Assembly: GCA_022661535.1 (NCBI GenBank)
Contig: JAKULF010000004.1
Location: forward strand, 5,208,001 to 5,272,000
DNA: 64,000 bases
Direction: 5' to 3'
Source: Eutypa lata
Taxonomy: Eukaryota > Ascomycota > Sordariomycetes > Xylariales > Diatrypaceae
Part shown: piece by piece, positions 35,501 to 47,684 of the stretch
Layout: every line of letters begins with the position of its first letter
Numbering within the stretch: the stretch's first letter is position 1
The notes under the pieces: model-generated
Told to the model about the DNA's origin: nothing
What the model saw: only the letters and a program-made list of their open reading frames with translations
The model's database searches: none
Position numbers and translations under genes: made by a program

Positions 35501-37312
35501 GAAGATGTAGACGAAGCGGTACAAGAACCAGGCCCAACCGAGGATGACCAACTAACGGAAAAAGCACCGGATGAGTCTAGAACTGATCCCATAACCGCCT
35601 CTACGTCTCCTGAGCCTCAGGTTCAACCTTCCCAAGAAACCACGCAAAACTCAGATCCATCAATGGAGAACGCCAGTCGTGTGGACGAAGCAGCCGCTGA
35701 AGCTGAGATAGATGATCAAGCACAGACCACCGCTAGTCACGGACCTACAGATGACGAACAGGGCGAAAGCGACGGGGAGCGGTCAATACTTGAAGGCACC
35801 ACACTTGAAGAGATTGCTGAGTCCCTAGACCAGAGTGCTGAGATTCCATTGGAACTGCCCAAACATGATAAGATGAACTTTATGAAAGTCCTTACGAATT
35901 TTTGGAACGAGCGTTCAGCGAGTGACTGGCCTCCGTTGGACTATCCACTCAATGTCACGGATCACATATTTGTCGACTCGGACATCATTGTACGAGAAGA
36001 TGAACCCAGCTCTGTGATTGCGTTTGCTCTTAGCTCCGAGGACTATAAACAAAAGCGACAGAGATTCCATCATAGGAAACGAGGTGAAGATGGAGAACCA
36101 GTGTCAGATCCCGAAGACGATGCCGGCATTGAAATGCATTTAGACACTGAGGGTGCCATTAGCGAAGACCGCCTTGAGACAAGTCTCCTCCACACGACGA
36201 GCAGCCACTATAAGTATCAGTTTACGGAGGGATCTGCTAAAATGCTTGTGAAGATATTCTATGCGGAGCAGTTTGATGCTCTGCGGCGCAAATGTGGTGT
36301 AGAAGACCGTATTGTTGAATCCCTATCTCGATGCCTTAAGTGGGACTCGAAGGGAGGGAAGACCAAGTCGGTTTTCTTAAAAACACAGGATGACCGTCTT
36401 ATTATGAAGGTTTGTAGAACACACTCATGTACAGTTCAATCCTTGCTAACTTCTCTACACTAGTCCCTGTCTCCAGTTGAAACTAACGCGTTTCTTAAAT
36501 TTGCGCCGGCATACTTCAACATCATGGCCATGACACTTTTCCATGATCTCCCCAGCGTCATCGCCAAGATGCTGGGATTCTACCAGGTAGTCATCAAGAA
36601 CCCGGTCACGAACACGGAGATCAAGCTAGATTTGCTCATCATGGAGAACTTATTCTATGACCGGGCTCCAACGCGTATCTTCGATCTCAAGGGCTCGATG
36701 CGCAACCGCAAGATCCAATCCACGGGCGAGCAGAACGAGGTGCTTCTGGATGAGAACATGGTGGAGTACATCTACGAGTCGCCACTATTCGCGCGCGAGC
36801 ACTCAAAGAAGCTTCTGCGCGCAAGCGTCTGGAACGACACGCTCTTCCTGGCGCGGCAGAACGTCATGGACTACTCCCTTATGATCGCGGTTGACGAGGT
36901 CCGCCGGGAGATCGTCGTCGGCATTATCGACTGCATCCGCACCTACACGTGGGACAAGAAGCTGGAGTCCTGGATCAAGGACCGCGGCTTCGCAGGCGGC
37001 AACCGCAACCGCCCCACAGTCACCAGCCCCAAGGAGTACAAGTCTCGGTTCCGCGAGGCTATGGCGAGGTACCAGCTTACCTAGTTAATTGCTTTTATGT
37101 GTACCCCTTTTTTGCGGATTTCCTTTGTTTGCTATGTTCGTCCTTTTTCCCTGTTTTCGCTAACCTCCCTACTCCCGATTTATAGGTATATCCTGCAGGC
37201 GCCGAATTGCTGGCATCAGTTCGGAGCCCCGGCTCCCCTGTCGTCCAGACCCCGATATGACGCCAGCATCGCGGGTGATGAAACCACCGTCGCCGAGGCT
37301 AGTCTTGCGTAG
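29594..37312 (+). CDS. fab1: 1-phosphatidylinositol-3-phosphate 5-kinase (Fab1/PIKfyve)
   Basis: Three exons, 29594-36409, 36464-37068 and 37186-37312, give 2515 aa. Start ATG 29594 (MSGKNQPPAP). It makes PtdIns(3,5)P2 on vacuole/endosome membranes. Domains in order: disordered Ser-rich N terminus; FYVE finger near residues 445-510 with the R+HHC+ core (FRRKHHCRTCG), which binds PtdIns3P; a CCT/TCP-1-like domain about 820-1080 (LLLAEKGVSGLALQLF, GCTIALRGAS); a Cys/His-rich CCR region about 1250-1530; and the PIP-kinase domain from about 2090, including FDLKGS and NVMDYSLMIAVD. The last intron (117 nt, branch GCTAAC) is needed to reach the usual C terminus RYILQAPNCWHQF; reading through it would stop at 37084 after RYQLT. 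Tail LSSRPRYDASIAGDE is low in conservation. Complete and apparently functional. Confidence 0.95.
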
Positions 37313-38178
37313 AGGTAGATGCGGGGGGTACTATTGCAATTGATACTTGCTTACCAGCAAAATGACGATACTTGGTATGAAGAGAAGAGTCGATGATATA
37401 TTTTCCTATAGTGATAGCATTGCATTCATGAGGGGATTCTTTTTGAGCGAGCGCGTGCATTTGGCCAAAATCAGGCCCTAACGTTACATTAGGATCAAAC
37501 CCAGATTGATAGGTATGACGATAGTGGGAAGGAAGGCGCTATTGGTGGTTTGTTAGAATATAGCACAGATACCCGTAACTATGATATGAATGAATGACAT
37601 TTGCTTTTCGTCCCTACTTGTGTGGATGTGTCTATTCGGAGGTTTTATTGATGTTGCATCCTTGGTGTTTCTACGCGAATGAGTACCAGCGTTATCTACG
37701 TGTCGTTAAAAAAGAAAGCCAAGTGAATAGATGATATAAAGAATGACTGATTTCCATTATATTGTTATAATTCAAGGAAAACAACTTCTACCATTTTTTC
37801 TCATGGTTCCAAAGATAAAACAACATCTCTAGGCACATGCACGATGGATTGGATGATCGGGATTGTTAAGTTTAGCACTAAGAACCCACTATAAAACTCA
37901 CCGATGACCAAACCTCAACAACGCTCAAACGATTTTCAATCAACACATGCATCACGACAAGAGAAGAACACAAAAGAAAACCAAACCAAATGCAGAAGAG
38001 CCTTATTACACATCGGGAAATTTTATGTAGGAATCTTCATATTCTATTCGATATCATATGAGCCCAGTTAGGCTTGACGTTTGACCGCATGAGGTGGTAG
38101 TATCTCTACACACCTACTACCCACCTACCTATCTACATATCTTTGCAGGGGTTAGCCAGCCAGCTACAGTGCTACACA
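37313..38178. other. Intergenic between fab1 and mdm12
   Basis: Nothing beyond the fab1 3' flank and mdm12 promoter; no credible open frame. Confidence 0.5.
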
Positions 38179-40170
38179 ATGTCCATCGAGCTGAACTGGG
38201 AGACGCTGACGGGCGGGCCCGACGGCGGCGCCCTCGCCGAGTCCATCCGCGACTTCATACACGCCAAGTTCCAGACTGTGCCGCTGCCGCGCTTCATCAA
38301 GTCCGTCCGCGTGCACGAGTTCGCCTTCGGCGCCATCCCGCCCGACGTCGTCCTCAAGGACATTTGCGATCCGCTGCCTGACTTCTACGAGCAGAGCGGG
38401 GATGAGGAGGACGACGAGGAGGATGAGGATGGTGATGATGACGCTAATAATGACGTCGTTGGTGGTGATGGTGGTGGTGGTGGTGGTAGTCACCATCATC
38501 ACCACCACGGGGAAGCGGCAGTAGGCTACGGCGTTAGCGCCGGTAGTCATGGTCATCATAGCCGCACCACCGGCACCGCAGAGGAGTTCATCCCGGATTC
38601 CATCCGCGCGGCAGAGCGGCGGCGACGAGCAGAGCAGAGCAGGAGGTTCGGTGTCGGCGGCGGCAGTGGAAGCGCACCACCTACTACTTCTCACATCTCC
38701 GGCGGGGCATCTTATTTGCCTCCCGGCCCCACGGAGTTCCCGTTCCCGCCGCAGCCGCACATCCACGCAGCGGGACTGCGGAGCGGACTCGCGACTCCCG
38801 CCGAGTTCGGCAGCGCGCCGTTCCTAGGCCTCGGCACTGGCACCCCCGGCGTCCCCGTCCCCGGTGGCACCTCCAACATGCACTACCTACAGTCGAAACT
38901 AGTCGGCCCACCAGGCGGCTGGTCCGGCGGAGCACAGACACCACTCGCGGCTGTGGCGGGGGCGCAACACTTGGGGGGTTGGTTGGATGCGGGGCATCAT
39001 CACCATCATGTGCACCCTCAACATCACCATCAGCCGCAGCACCATCACCATCAACACAGTAACTACTACCAGCAGAACCAACACAACCAGCAGCATCGAC
39101 AGCACCATCATAACGATACCCTTCACCCATCGTGGCCGCCTCCAAAACGCCGGGGTAGCAATGCCACTACGACGGCGGGCCAGCACGGAGGAGGAGGGGG
39201 CGGACGAGGCCACAATAGAGGCTCTTCGTCACAGGGCTCTATCCCGGACTTCCCGGCTTCCACATCCCCGTCCTCATTAGCGCCCCCGGGGCCGTATCCG
39301 CCCCTACGAGAGAAACACAGCGTCTCGACTCTCGCACCAACATCGACCAGCGCGTCGCGCCCGCCGACTAGGGACAGGACGGGCGGGTCGCTGTTCGGGA
39401 TGGCGGGATCGAAGGCGGCCATCGACGCGAACGCCGCGGCCGCCGAAAGGGCAAAGGAGCGAAGGGACAATATCGACTACTACCGCCAAGAAGGCGGAGA
39501 GACGGAGGGAGAGGGAGAAGACGACGAGGATTCCCCGCGCCGGTACCGCGAGCCGCGGCCCGAGGACCTCCAGGCCGTGTTCCGCATCCGCTACGCGGGC
39601 GACGTGCGCCTGATGCTGACGGCGGAGATCCTGCTCGATTACCCCATGCCGAGCTTCGTGGGGATTCCCGTCAAGCTGAACATCACGGGCCTCACGTTCG
39701 ATGGCGTGGGCGTGGTGGCGTACATTCGCAAGAGGGTCCACTTTTGCTTTCTTAGCCCCGAAGATGCGGTTACGGCTCTTGGTGGCGAGGATAGCGAGGA
39801 CGATGATGACGACGAGGAAGATCGTAATGAGGGTGAGGGCGATGGGAATGGGGGCCTAGGTCGTAGTAGTGGTGGTGGTAGTGGAGTCGACAGCGAGAGG
39901 GGACGAGCACGGCGACGGGATAATGATGGTAGTGGTAGGGGGCAAAGCGGAAAGGGGGCAACAGCGGCGAAGGCGAAGGTCAAGGCGAAGAAGGGGAGGA
40001 TGGGCGGGCTGCTACAGGAGATTAAGGTCGAGAGCGAGATAGGACAGAGAGAGGGCTCGAAGCAGAGTCTCAAGAACGTCGGGAAGGTCGAACGGTTCGT
40101 CCTCGAGCAGGTCCGGAGGATCTTCGAGGAGGAATTCGTGTATCCGAGCTTTTGGACGTTCTTGGTCTGA
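38179..40170 (+). CDS. mdm12: ERMES complex subunit Mdm12
   Basis: Intronless, 663 aa. ATG 38179 ([16 protein letters not shown]) is chosen over an upstream in-frame ATG because it matches the invariant Mdm12 start. Mdm12 is an SMP-domain lipid-transfer protein that bridges ER-bound Mmm1 to mitochondrial Mdm10/Mdm34. Recognisable blocks: [36 protein letters not shown] at the N terminus; the second half of the SMP domain at about 450-540 ([29 protein letters not shown], then [30 protein letters not shown]); and the end [28 protein letters not shown]. The SMP is split by an unusually long low-complexity linker (His, Gly, Gln, Asn) of about 350 residues and another acidic/Gly-rich one near 540-620, making it longer than the usual 400-450 aa. 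Confidence 0.95.
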   Translation: MSIELNWETLTGGPDGGALAESIRDFIHAKFQTVPLPRFIKSVRVHEFAFGAIPPDVVLKDICDPLPDFYEQSGDEEDDEEDEDGDDDANNDVVGGDGGGGGGSHHHHHHGEAAVGYGVSAGSHGHHSRTTGTAEEFIPDSIRAAERRRRAEQSRRFGVGGGSGSAPPTTSHISGGASYLPPGPTEFPFPPQPHIHAAGLRSGLATPAEFGSAPFLGLGTGTPGVPVPGGTSNMHYLQSKLVGPPGGWSGGAQTPLAAVAGAQHLGGWLDAGHHHHHVHPQHHHQPQHHHHQHSNYYQQNQHNQQHRQHHHNDTLHPSWPPPKRRGSNATTTAGQHGGGGGGRGHNRGSSSQGSIPDFPASTSPSSLAPPGPYPPLREKHSVSTLAPTSTSASRPPTRDRTGGSLFGMAGSKAAIDANAAAAERAKERRDNIDYYRQEGGETEGEGEDDEDSPRRYREPRPEDLQAVFRIRYAGDVRLMLTAEILLDYPMPSFVGIPVKLNITGLTFDGVGVVAYIRKRVHFCFLSPEDAVTALGGEDSEDDDDDEEDRNEGEGDGNGGLGRSSGGGSGVDSERGRARRRDNDGSGRGQSGKGATAAKAKVKAKKGRMGGLLQEIKVESEIGQREGSKQSLKNVGKVERFVLEQVRRIFEEEFVYPSFWTFLV

Positions 40171-41171
40171 CGCTATGTGTAGATAGACTTACGTATGTAT
40201 GTATGAATGAATCAATGGTGATAATGAACTGTGATGAAGAAAAGTTATGCGCAACTGATGATAGCTTTTGATGGTTATTCCTCTGTAGTTTATTTAGATC
40301 ATCACCCCCCCTGAGTGTCACTCCGTAGTTCCTTCCTACCCAATGACCATTGGCAAAATATTTAATTAACAACCACGTACTGAAGCCTTATGAATAGTAG
40401 AGGGAAGACAATCAAGTCTTCTGATAAACAATATAAAGATTAGTTAAATTTTGCAACAACGTAACCCGCTCCATTTTCGGTTTCCGCCCAAAATAAACAC
40501 CATATTCATTATGATCATTTCTTAAATATTATAAGCAATTTATCTTAATATATTAATATTTACCTCAATATTAAATCCAAATACAATAATAAAGATCTGA
40601 AATACTATTAAATCATTAATTTAACCCCAATACTATTTTAAATGTTTAGAATATTATAAATTTATAAAACTAACAAGCAAGGTGCCCCTGAGAAAATATA
40701 TAGAGTAAGAATCAAGGATGTCAGTCCCAGTGATATATAATTAGATTTCTCGTATCCCAGGCAAATGGCTTCGGCCATAGATAAATATATGTCCAAACCT
40801 TACATCAAAAGCCTCCCGGTGATAATACGGTATGATACATGACATTTGATTGTATATGGATGACAATGTTAATCTTTTCACTCGGATCTCTTTGTACTAA
40901 GTTGATGATACTGTCTGTCAAATAGCCCACCCCCTGAACAAACCTATCGTTGTTAGCATAGTTATAAACTTAATATTTATAGCTTAGCTATAGATGTTAA
41001 GATCTTCACTATATCTTATACATGACTTTCACGTAATTGTTAACACCCTAATGGTAATTCTGAACCGTCTGCAAATGGTCAATATTCATAGGTTAATACA
41101 GAACTAACCCATTGGTGATGATTACACCATGCCTACACTTCCACCTTGTGGCCGGTACCCGCCTCACCGTC

Positions 41172-41327
41172 GCTGGCACTCGCCTTGCCCGGGACAGCCG
41201 TAGTTTTATTGTTAGCACTCGCCTTACCCGGAACAGCCGCAGTCCCATCGTTAGCACTCGCCTTGCCCGTGACAGCCGCGGTCCCACCGTTGGCACTCGC
41301 CTTGCCGCGGCCGGCCACGGTCCCATC
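41172..41327. repeat. 39-bp minisatellite, 4 units
   Basis: Units begin at 41172, 41211, 41250 and 41289, each about GCTGGCACTCGCCTTGCCCG followed by a variable GC-rich half, with a partial fifth unit after 41327. The period is a multiple of three, so a coding origin cannot be excluded: on the minus strand it reads a 13-residue repeat (GKASANDGTAAVP-like). Confidence 0.9.
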
Positions 41328-41440
41328 GTCGCCCGCAGCCACCTCGCGGCTGACGGCGACATCATCGCGGCTTAGGGCACACAACTTAAATTTAAAAAGA
41401 ATCTGTTTCGAAATTCTGATAAGATAGGCAAGGCATGCAC

Positions 41441-41447
41441 ATAAATA
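41441..41447 (+). promoter_or_regulatory. TATA-like box of the small Cys/His-rich gene
   Basis: ATAAATA about 170 bp before ATG 41616, followed by a C/A- and CT-rich leader free of ATG (41467-41610), the arrangement of highly expressed fungal genes. Confidence 0.4.
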
Positions 41448-41615
41448 CTTAAGCACGCGGGGCTACCAGATCCAACTCTCGATCCCTTCCACCCACACCA
41501 ACCAGCAACTGGAACTTGCACGCAAACCCCAATCATCACCATCCTGCACACAACAGATTCCCCAGTACATCAATACGATAGTAACTAAACATTATCACTC
41601 GTAATCCACTGCATC

Positions 41616-41966
41616 ATGGCGCCTGGAATGCCCCTCCCCGGCCGACAGGTCACGGTCAACAAGGAGCCCAAGTGGCAGTGCCAGTTCGTTCTCCCCTCTG
41701 GCAAGACATGCGATGCTATCCTCAAGGACCATGATCACAACATCCGATGCCACAGAAAGGTACATGATCCTAACTCCCGCTACACGGAGGAACATACTCC
41801 GTTCGCTGGTGGTCCTATCCGCTGCATCGAGACCGTCACTGTCGACGGTCAGGTCTTCCATTGCACTGGTACCATGGGCTGCAAGCAAACTATCGTCAGC
41901 CACTACTACAACCACCACTCTACTGCAGGTGGCAAGAGAGCTCTCTTCCAGAAGTACGGACTCTAG
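41616..41966 (+). CDS. Small Cys/His-rich protein, unknown function
   Basis: A 116-residue intronless frame with strong context (CATCATGG). No signal peptide. It has two similar halves, each with Cys pairs and trailing histidines: WQCQFVLPSGKTCDAI then HNIRCHRKVH, and IRCIETVTVDG-VFHCTGTMGC then VSHYYNHH. This spacing could form two C2H2-like zinc sites (C-x8-C-x12-16-H-x3-5-H). I do not recognise the family. A compact promoter with a TATA-like box and long ATG-free pyrimidine/adenine-rich leader suggests strong expression. It may be a small nucleic-acid or metal-binding protein; that is inference. Confidence 0.7.
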   Translation: MAPGMPLPGRQVTVNKEPKWQCQFVLPSGKTCDAILKDHDHNIRCHRKVHDPNSRYTEEHTPFAGGPIRCIETVTVDGQVFHCTGTMGCKQTIVSHYYNHHSTAGGKRALFQKYGL

Positions 41967-43660
41967 GTATGTAAACTAATGCCATTGCGTTTGATGATTT
42001 TCTTTTTCTTTTCTTTACTAACGAAGAAGCCTAGATTCCATCTAGACCCTCCTCGCCGCCGCTACAGGCTCACGCATTCACTACGGACAATCATACAAGA
42101 CGACACTGGGGGAAGAGAAGCTTTCTCGGAGCTGGTGGAGTTTTCTACAGGGAATGAAGGCGCGCTTGGGAGATCATGAAGGAACGGAATAGGACGGATT
42201 CTGGACGATCAGGCTGATGGACACCATCATTATCTGGCTTTGCAGTAGTTATTAGAGAGAAACGCGAGACCCATCAGTACGACTGGATCTTCTTCAACTT
42301 CGAGGGAACCTTCCTCGAAATTAGGTAGATTCTTTCTCGCGTTTAGTAGACTCTCTACTGAGAAAAAATGCTATCATCATTATAGCACTACAAGCTGCGT
42401 ACAGCAAGTAACTTATCCCCACCGTGATACTTGATTTATGTTAGCTTAGTATGCGAACTTGTAGTAAAATGCGGAAGTACAGTGATCTACTAAAGACGCC
42501 CTACACGAAACAGCAAGTGCCCTCGAAGATATCGCCAAGGGACTTATCTCAAGTTGTAGTTCAAGGTAACAATGACATTATTTTCATATAAATTACTACA
42601 GTATTTCAGTACCTGGTACTTCATACGACAAATACTTACGACCCTTTGCTAACCCGTTAATCTTTCGGGGCGAGTGCAAACATAGAATATGGCTTTCGGG
42701 CTTGGTTGCTACCGCATTATCACCACAGGTGCCCGTAAATAAAACCTAGGCAACAAGGCGGATGGTACTTATGGCGTATGGTACTTACCATTAGCTATTT
42801 GACAAGTCATTTTGTTACTATTATGATGCATACGATACCGTCATCAGTCTTTTTAGATGTCTAGAGTATCACATTAATCAAACGCACCAAAGCAGATACG
42901 ACTAATAATATACGCATCTTTGAACGAGCTGGCAAGTTCTAGAGATAAGTCGAGTTTCGTGAAGAGAATCACTAGACTCTAGAGTAAGAGACAAAATCAT
43001 CATATATGGACTGAAACTATGCTTTGTGTTTCCGTAGAGCAGTTTCATAACAACATCACTACGGAGATAGACCACAAAGTTAACTTGGCAGTTGAACAAG
43101 GCATGTCTTTTAACTACTCTATTGAATGCTAAAGAAAAGTACATTGTCCAAGAGTGCAGATTCATCTGATATACGCCAGCTGTGTCTTTTTACTCACTTA
43201 CTTCAGTGATTGAAACAGTGTTAGGCGAAACTTGCCCAAAGGGTAATTTTCACCGTTTTAGCTTGCTAAAGACCTTGAGACTGAATTAACTGCAGTACCT
43301 CGTAAGCTCCCGCCTCCTCCCTCCGGGGCATTACATGTATATCTAAGTACCTACCTACACGCTGGCCATTCTAAGGATTGAAGGGCTACAACTGCTGCTA
43401 GTAAAAGCAAACGCAAATTCGCCTAATCCAGCTGCCATTTCAAGCCATACCAGAAAGGTTCCCGGTTCATACTTCCAAGCAAGCTGCATATTATTAGGGC
43501 GAGTGTACAGACTCGGGGACTTAACCTGCTAGGTCTCATCTACTAAATCGGGAGATGGTCGGGATTAGGCATTTGTAGCATCTCTAACCTGTCATTCACT
43601 TCTTTGAACTATCCACCTACGTTATTCCCATTCTTACGCGTTGGCAAGTCTGCCAACTAG
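41967..43660. other. Intergenic, no gene seen
   Basis: About 1.7 kb of normal composition containing the 3' flank of the small gene and upstream region of the Zn-cluster-like gene. No recognisable coding or RNA feature. Confidence 0.5.
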
Positions 43661-45800
43661 ATGGATGAACAAGTAGACTACGACGCGTGGTTCCATCGTG
43701 ACCACGAGAATTCTGCAACCTATGGGGATCTAACCGGGAGCCTCTTCGTTCAAGCCATGACCCAAGAAGGCTCGCAAGGTGATTGTGTCGATGCCATACC
43801 GGTAGCTGATTTCCCGGCGGATTCAAATCTAACTTCAGTTGGTATTCTCAGCAACCATATATCTTTCAACGGTGCTACAAACTGGGGAAGTGAATGGGAT
43901 CCGCCTCCTCTCTTTCAGCGTACCTTTCCATGCAACGGCCAGATCTCGCAGGATCACTCTTCCATGAATCATCTAATTTCTAGCCAAAACCCAGACCATG
44001 ATGGGTTCGCGGGCTGTCAACGGGGCACGCTCTTCAACTACATGCCTGGATTATTTGAAAGTAACAGCTTGCATCCCTATGGTCCTGTTATAATCCAAGA
44101 AGAACAACAAGGCCTTATCGGTAGCCCCTACGACTCAACGCAACCACAAGATTTACTAGACTCGTCCTCATGCACTGAAAACGGTTATCCAATACCCCAA
44201 GGCTTCGAACTCCGTGAATCGAGTAATATCAATATTCCGGTCCGGGCGAATAGCTCCAGAGGCGAGACTTCGGTAGGATCCTATCCATTCGTGTGTCTAA
44301 GATAGTTGCTGATATCCCCCATTACTCTAGATTCTACCGGACCTTGTCGTGGCCCCCCCACATGCACCACCCACATCTTGCAAAATCAACTCGATTACAA
44401 CTCGACTGGAACACGATGGTGAGACACCACTGGCTAGTTCAGGGAGATCTGCTTCTATACTAGCTACTACTGGGCTTGACTTCATGACGACCGAGTTTCA
44501 CAGTGTGGATGCCGAGTCTTCCACGCCTCTTGTGCCCCAGGAGCACCTAAAAAAAAAGAGACGAGCTTCAATGGAAGAGGTGAGATTCTACCAATGCCGT
44601 TTTGATAGACCTAGCTAACTCGGGAAGCCTAATGATAACTATGGGTATGGTGAAGGAAGTGGGCAAATTGGAGACATGCAATACGGGCTCAACACGCAAC
44701 ATCCACAGGTCAAACGAGCCAGGACCCAAGAAAAGTGCGATAGGTGTAGGAATGGCCTAATGATAGTATGAGTATCAAGAGGAGTTGCACTACAACGAGA
44801 ATATAACTAACTGATACGGGAATTAGTGCGAACAGTTCAAAGAAAGCCCATACCTGCCTTGCTTACGTTGCAGGAACATGACTCGATTTCTTACAACCTT
44901 CCCCAAACCACTCTGTGTGATAGATGCACACTTGTTAGACATAAGGCTATTCAGGATCAGTAGGTATACCCCCATCTGCTTCTAATCAGAGTATTATAAT
45001 CTAACTAGCACAGGGCTACCAAGAGATAACCCGAACCACCCGCTGGACTTCTGTAGAACCCGCCGGGACGTCCTTACCCTCGGAGAACCAGACAAACACG
45101 AGAACTATCATGAGATCACGTTGGATCTCGCTCACGATGGCGTATGGGAAGTTCTCCGTTTGACTGCTACACAATATAACCCTCTGCCCGATGATAAAAC
45201 CGCCTATGAAGGTCAAGGTCCAAATGGTCCCTACAAACCGAAGATACTTCCCTATAGCATTTCCAATATTGGGGAAGCAAAGCAAAGAATCCTCGAATAT
45301 ATTGAGAGGACGAAAATGATATACATCCGCAAGCTAGTCGACCGCACCAATGAACCGCTTTTCCATACCTTCATGTATGCTCGGAAGCATAGAGTGAGAT
45401 ACACACCCCTTCTGTTGCGTATGTTCTTGTGTTGTGACTGACCATATCATTCTAGAGCCCGTTAGTCCAGCAAGCCTTGTCTATCTGGGTAGGAACTAGG
45501 TTGATAGAGCGTACATGGCGCTTGTGCGGTAACGAGACACTTGGAATCGACCCAGCCATTGAACGAGATGATCCGTGGAACGGATTTGTGCCGATCCCTC
45601 CTATGATGGACCAACAGGTAGATGAGATGGTTATTCGGGAGTTTCTCGTCCCCCGAACATCTCAATTTCTCAAATGCCTTTCAGAGCTGATATCCGATGA
45701 CAATGGGCGACGAGCATCATGGTTTGATATTTCCTTGTCGGTTTTCATGCTTCTCAACAACGCAGAGATACAAATTGCAGCGGACCGAGAATTCACTTAA
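43661..45800 (+). CDS. Zn-cluster-like fungal regulator candidate
   Basis: Six exons join in one frame: 43661-44272, 44331-44579, 44628-44765, 44827-44959, 45014-45393, 45456-45800 (618 aa). Each intron has a GT...AG pair and most show a CTAAC/CTAACT branch site. A basic stretch (HLKKKRRAS; VKRARTQEKCDRC) precedes CDRC-x6-C-x10-CLRC built across the third intron, which resembles the start of a Zn(II)2Cys6 cluster; the sixth Cys would be 14 residues further on, wider than usual. The N-terminal ~280 residues are polar and unstructured. The C-terminal half (ITLDLAHDGVWEVLRLTATQYNPL, SIWVGTRLIERTWRLCG, DISLSVFMLLNNAEIQIAADREF) looks folded. The end at 45800 may be premature: protein-like text continues to about 46000. 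Probably a transcription factor or its decayed relative. Confidence 0.6.
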
Positions 45801-45977
45801 CTAGCGACATGGGTTTTCGGTAGGTTACAGCGCCACGAATTGCTTGTGTTTATATATCTGCTGACAATCATCATTAGGGTCGCTATGGCCCAAACAGGTG
45901 TTATGAAAACACGGAGGCCCATATACATGCTGCGCCCACGCTACTTGGCTATTCTCACAGTCGTTGCCTAGGCGGAC

Positions 45978-46073
45978 TCATTTTCTCTTCTCTACATCCT
46001 CCGGGTTGATTCTCCAGAAACTGTGACTGGGACGCTCAGAATCCCCATACACCGAATGCCAGTCGAGCTCCAA
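45978..46073 (-). pseudogene. TauD/TfdA-like dioxygenase, C-terminal piece
   Basis: The minus strand reads LELDWHSVYGDSERPSHSFW then RINPEDVEK and a TGA stop at 45978-45980. This fits the last block of fungal TauD-type alpha-ketoglutarate dioxygenases (W--VY, closing INPE). It is the end of a gene whose other parts lie at 47836-47962 and 55468-56130, cut by two LTR elements. The duplicated target TCCAA (46069-46073) marks the first insertion. Its composition is normal, without RIP-type change. Confidence 0.7.
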
Positions 46074-46228
46074 TTGTGGTAGAGTGTCGCATTCTAGCTA
46101 CCACTTACTACAGGATCGGATACGCTCAGCTCAGCTGTTGTTGTATTGATCTATAAAAGCAAGGAAATCTAGGAATCTAGGTAGTGGGCATTATATGCCC
46201 TACAAAAAAGTAAACGTGGTAAAAATCA
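46074..46228 (+). repeat. Left LTR of short element
   Basis: Unmutated copy; matches 47685-47835 allowing C-to-T and G-to-A changes. Confidence 0.78.
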
Positions 46229-47684
46229 GGTAACGTGGCTTCGGTAGCTCTATATAGCAAGGATCATCTAACGCAACACACCCCCTGATCGCTAACACTG
46301 CCATTTCGGGCGAGCTTCTAAAACTATTCACACCTTGCTCGTCGTCGACCCTTGGAGTTTTGGTACCCCTTAAATTACACCTCCGAGCTCGACGACCTTA
46401 TCCATCACCGATCGACGAATTAACGTTCCGCATTTGTACCGCTTTAACCTAACTTCCTTTTAAGGCATCGGCGCCCGGAAGTAATCTTTTTTTGCATACG
46501 TAATAAGCTCATTTTCAACTCGACGTAATAATCGTTACCATTCGCCGAGATACAAAATCGGAAAAGTGATATATTAAGCCGTTTATTTAATCTTAAGTAA
46601 TAATTACTTAATTATTTTTATATAAAATAAAATAAAATAAAATAATAAGTTATTATTTTATAATTTTAAATTACTTTATTATATTATTAATACGTTTTAT
46701 TATATCGTTATATTAATATTTTATAATAACTTTTTAAACGTTAATTTTAATTTTTTATATTTTAATTTAAACTTTATATATAATTTCGATTAAACGTTAA
46801 AATTAAACTTTTTTTAACGCTTAATATATAACTTAAATATTTTTTTAAAATTTAATTATTTATATATAATATATATTAAAACGTTATAATTATATAATAA
46901 TTATTTATATTTTTAATTAAAATAAATAAAATAAAAATAATTATATAAATTTTTTATTATTATTATCGTATATATATTAAACGTTAAATAAAGTTAATTT
47001 TCGTTTTATAAAATTATAAATTATTATAATTTAATAATAAATAATTTTAAATATTCGTTAAATATTATAAATAATTTATTATACGTTTTTCGATTTATAA
47101 TTTTATTAAATTACGTAATTAATTAACGATAAAAATAAAGTTTTATATAACGAATTATTTCGTAAATTTTAAAATATTTTTAATTTTATTTTAAACGTAT
47201 ATATTATATTATTATTAATATTAAATTTTTAAATTTATATTATTTTATTAAATAAAATTTAAAATTTATAAATAATATATATATATATTATTAATAATAT
47301 TATAATATAATAATATTAAACGTTTTTTAAATTTTCGTATTATTATTTAAATAAATAAATTAATATTTAATTAAAATAAATTAAATTTATAAAATATTAA
47401 ATATAATAATTAATAATAAATATACGTAAAGCTTTAAATATAACGTAAATTAAATTTAAATCGTTTAAGTTAAAATATAATTATATATTTTAAAATTAAA
47501 TATAATATTAATAAAAAATAAATTATTAAAATTAAATTTTACGATTAATAAATTTATAATTAATAAATATCGTAAAAAGAAAATTATTTAATAATAAAAA
47601 TAACGTTAAAAAATATATATAAGTTACGTATTTTTTAATTAAATAATTTAAAGTTATCGCGTAATATATATATATATATAAAGC

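Larger units (their letters stand above)
40171..41615. other. Intergenic with minisatellite
   Basis: 40370-40700 is AT-rich but keeps CpA and TpG, so it is not a RIP block. A 4 x 39-bp tandem repeat (41172-41327) and the promoter of the small gene at 41616 lie at its right end. Confidence 0.5.

Noticed and set aside
41133..41456. Minus-strand protein with 13-residue repeats over the minisatellite
   Set aside because: Not called as a gene because no splice, promoter or homology support exists; kept as a finding about the repeat.
46075..46297. An alternative 223-bp LTR ending at CTAACA (TGTGGTAG...GCTAACA)
   Set aside because: It has TG...CA ends, but alignment with the right-hand copy breaks down after 46228, where the right copy becomes TauD gene sequence, and only the 46074-46228 boundary gives a matching target duplication in frame with the gene.
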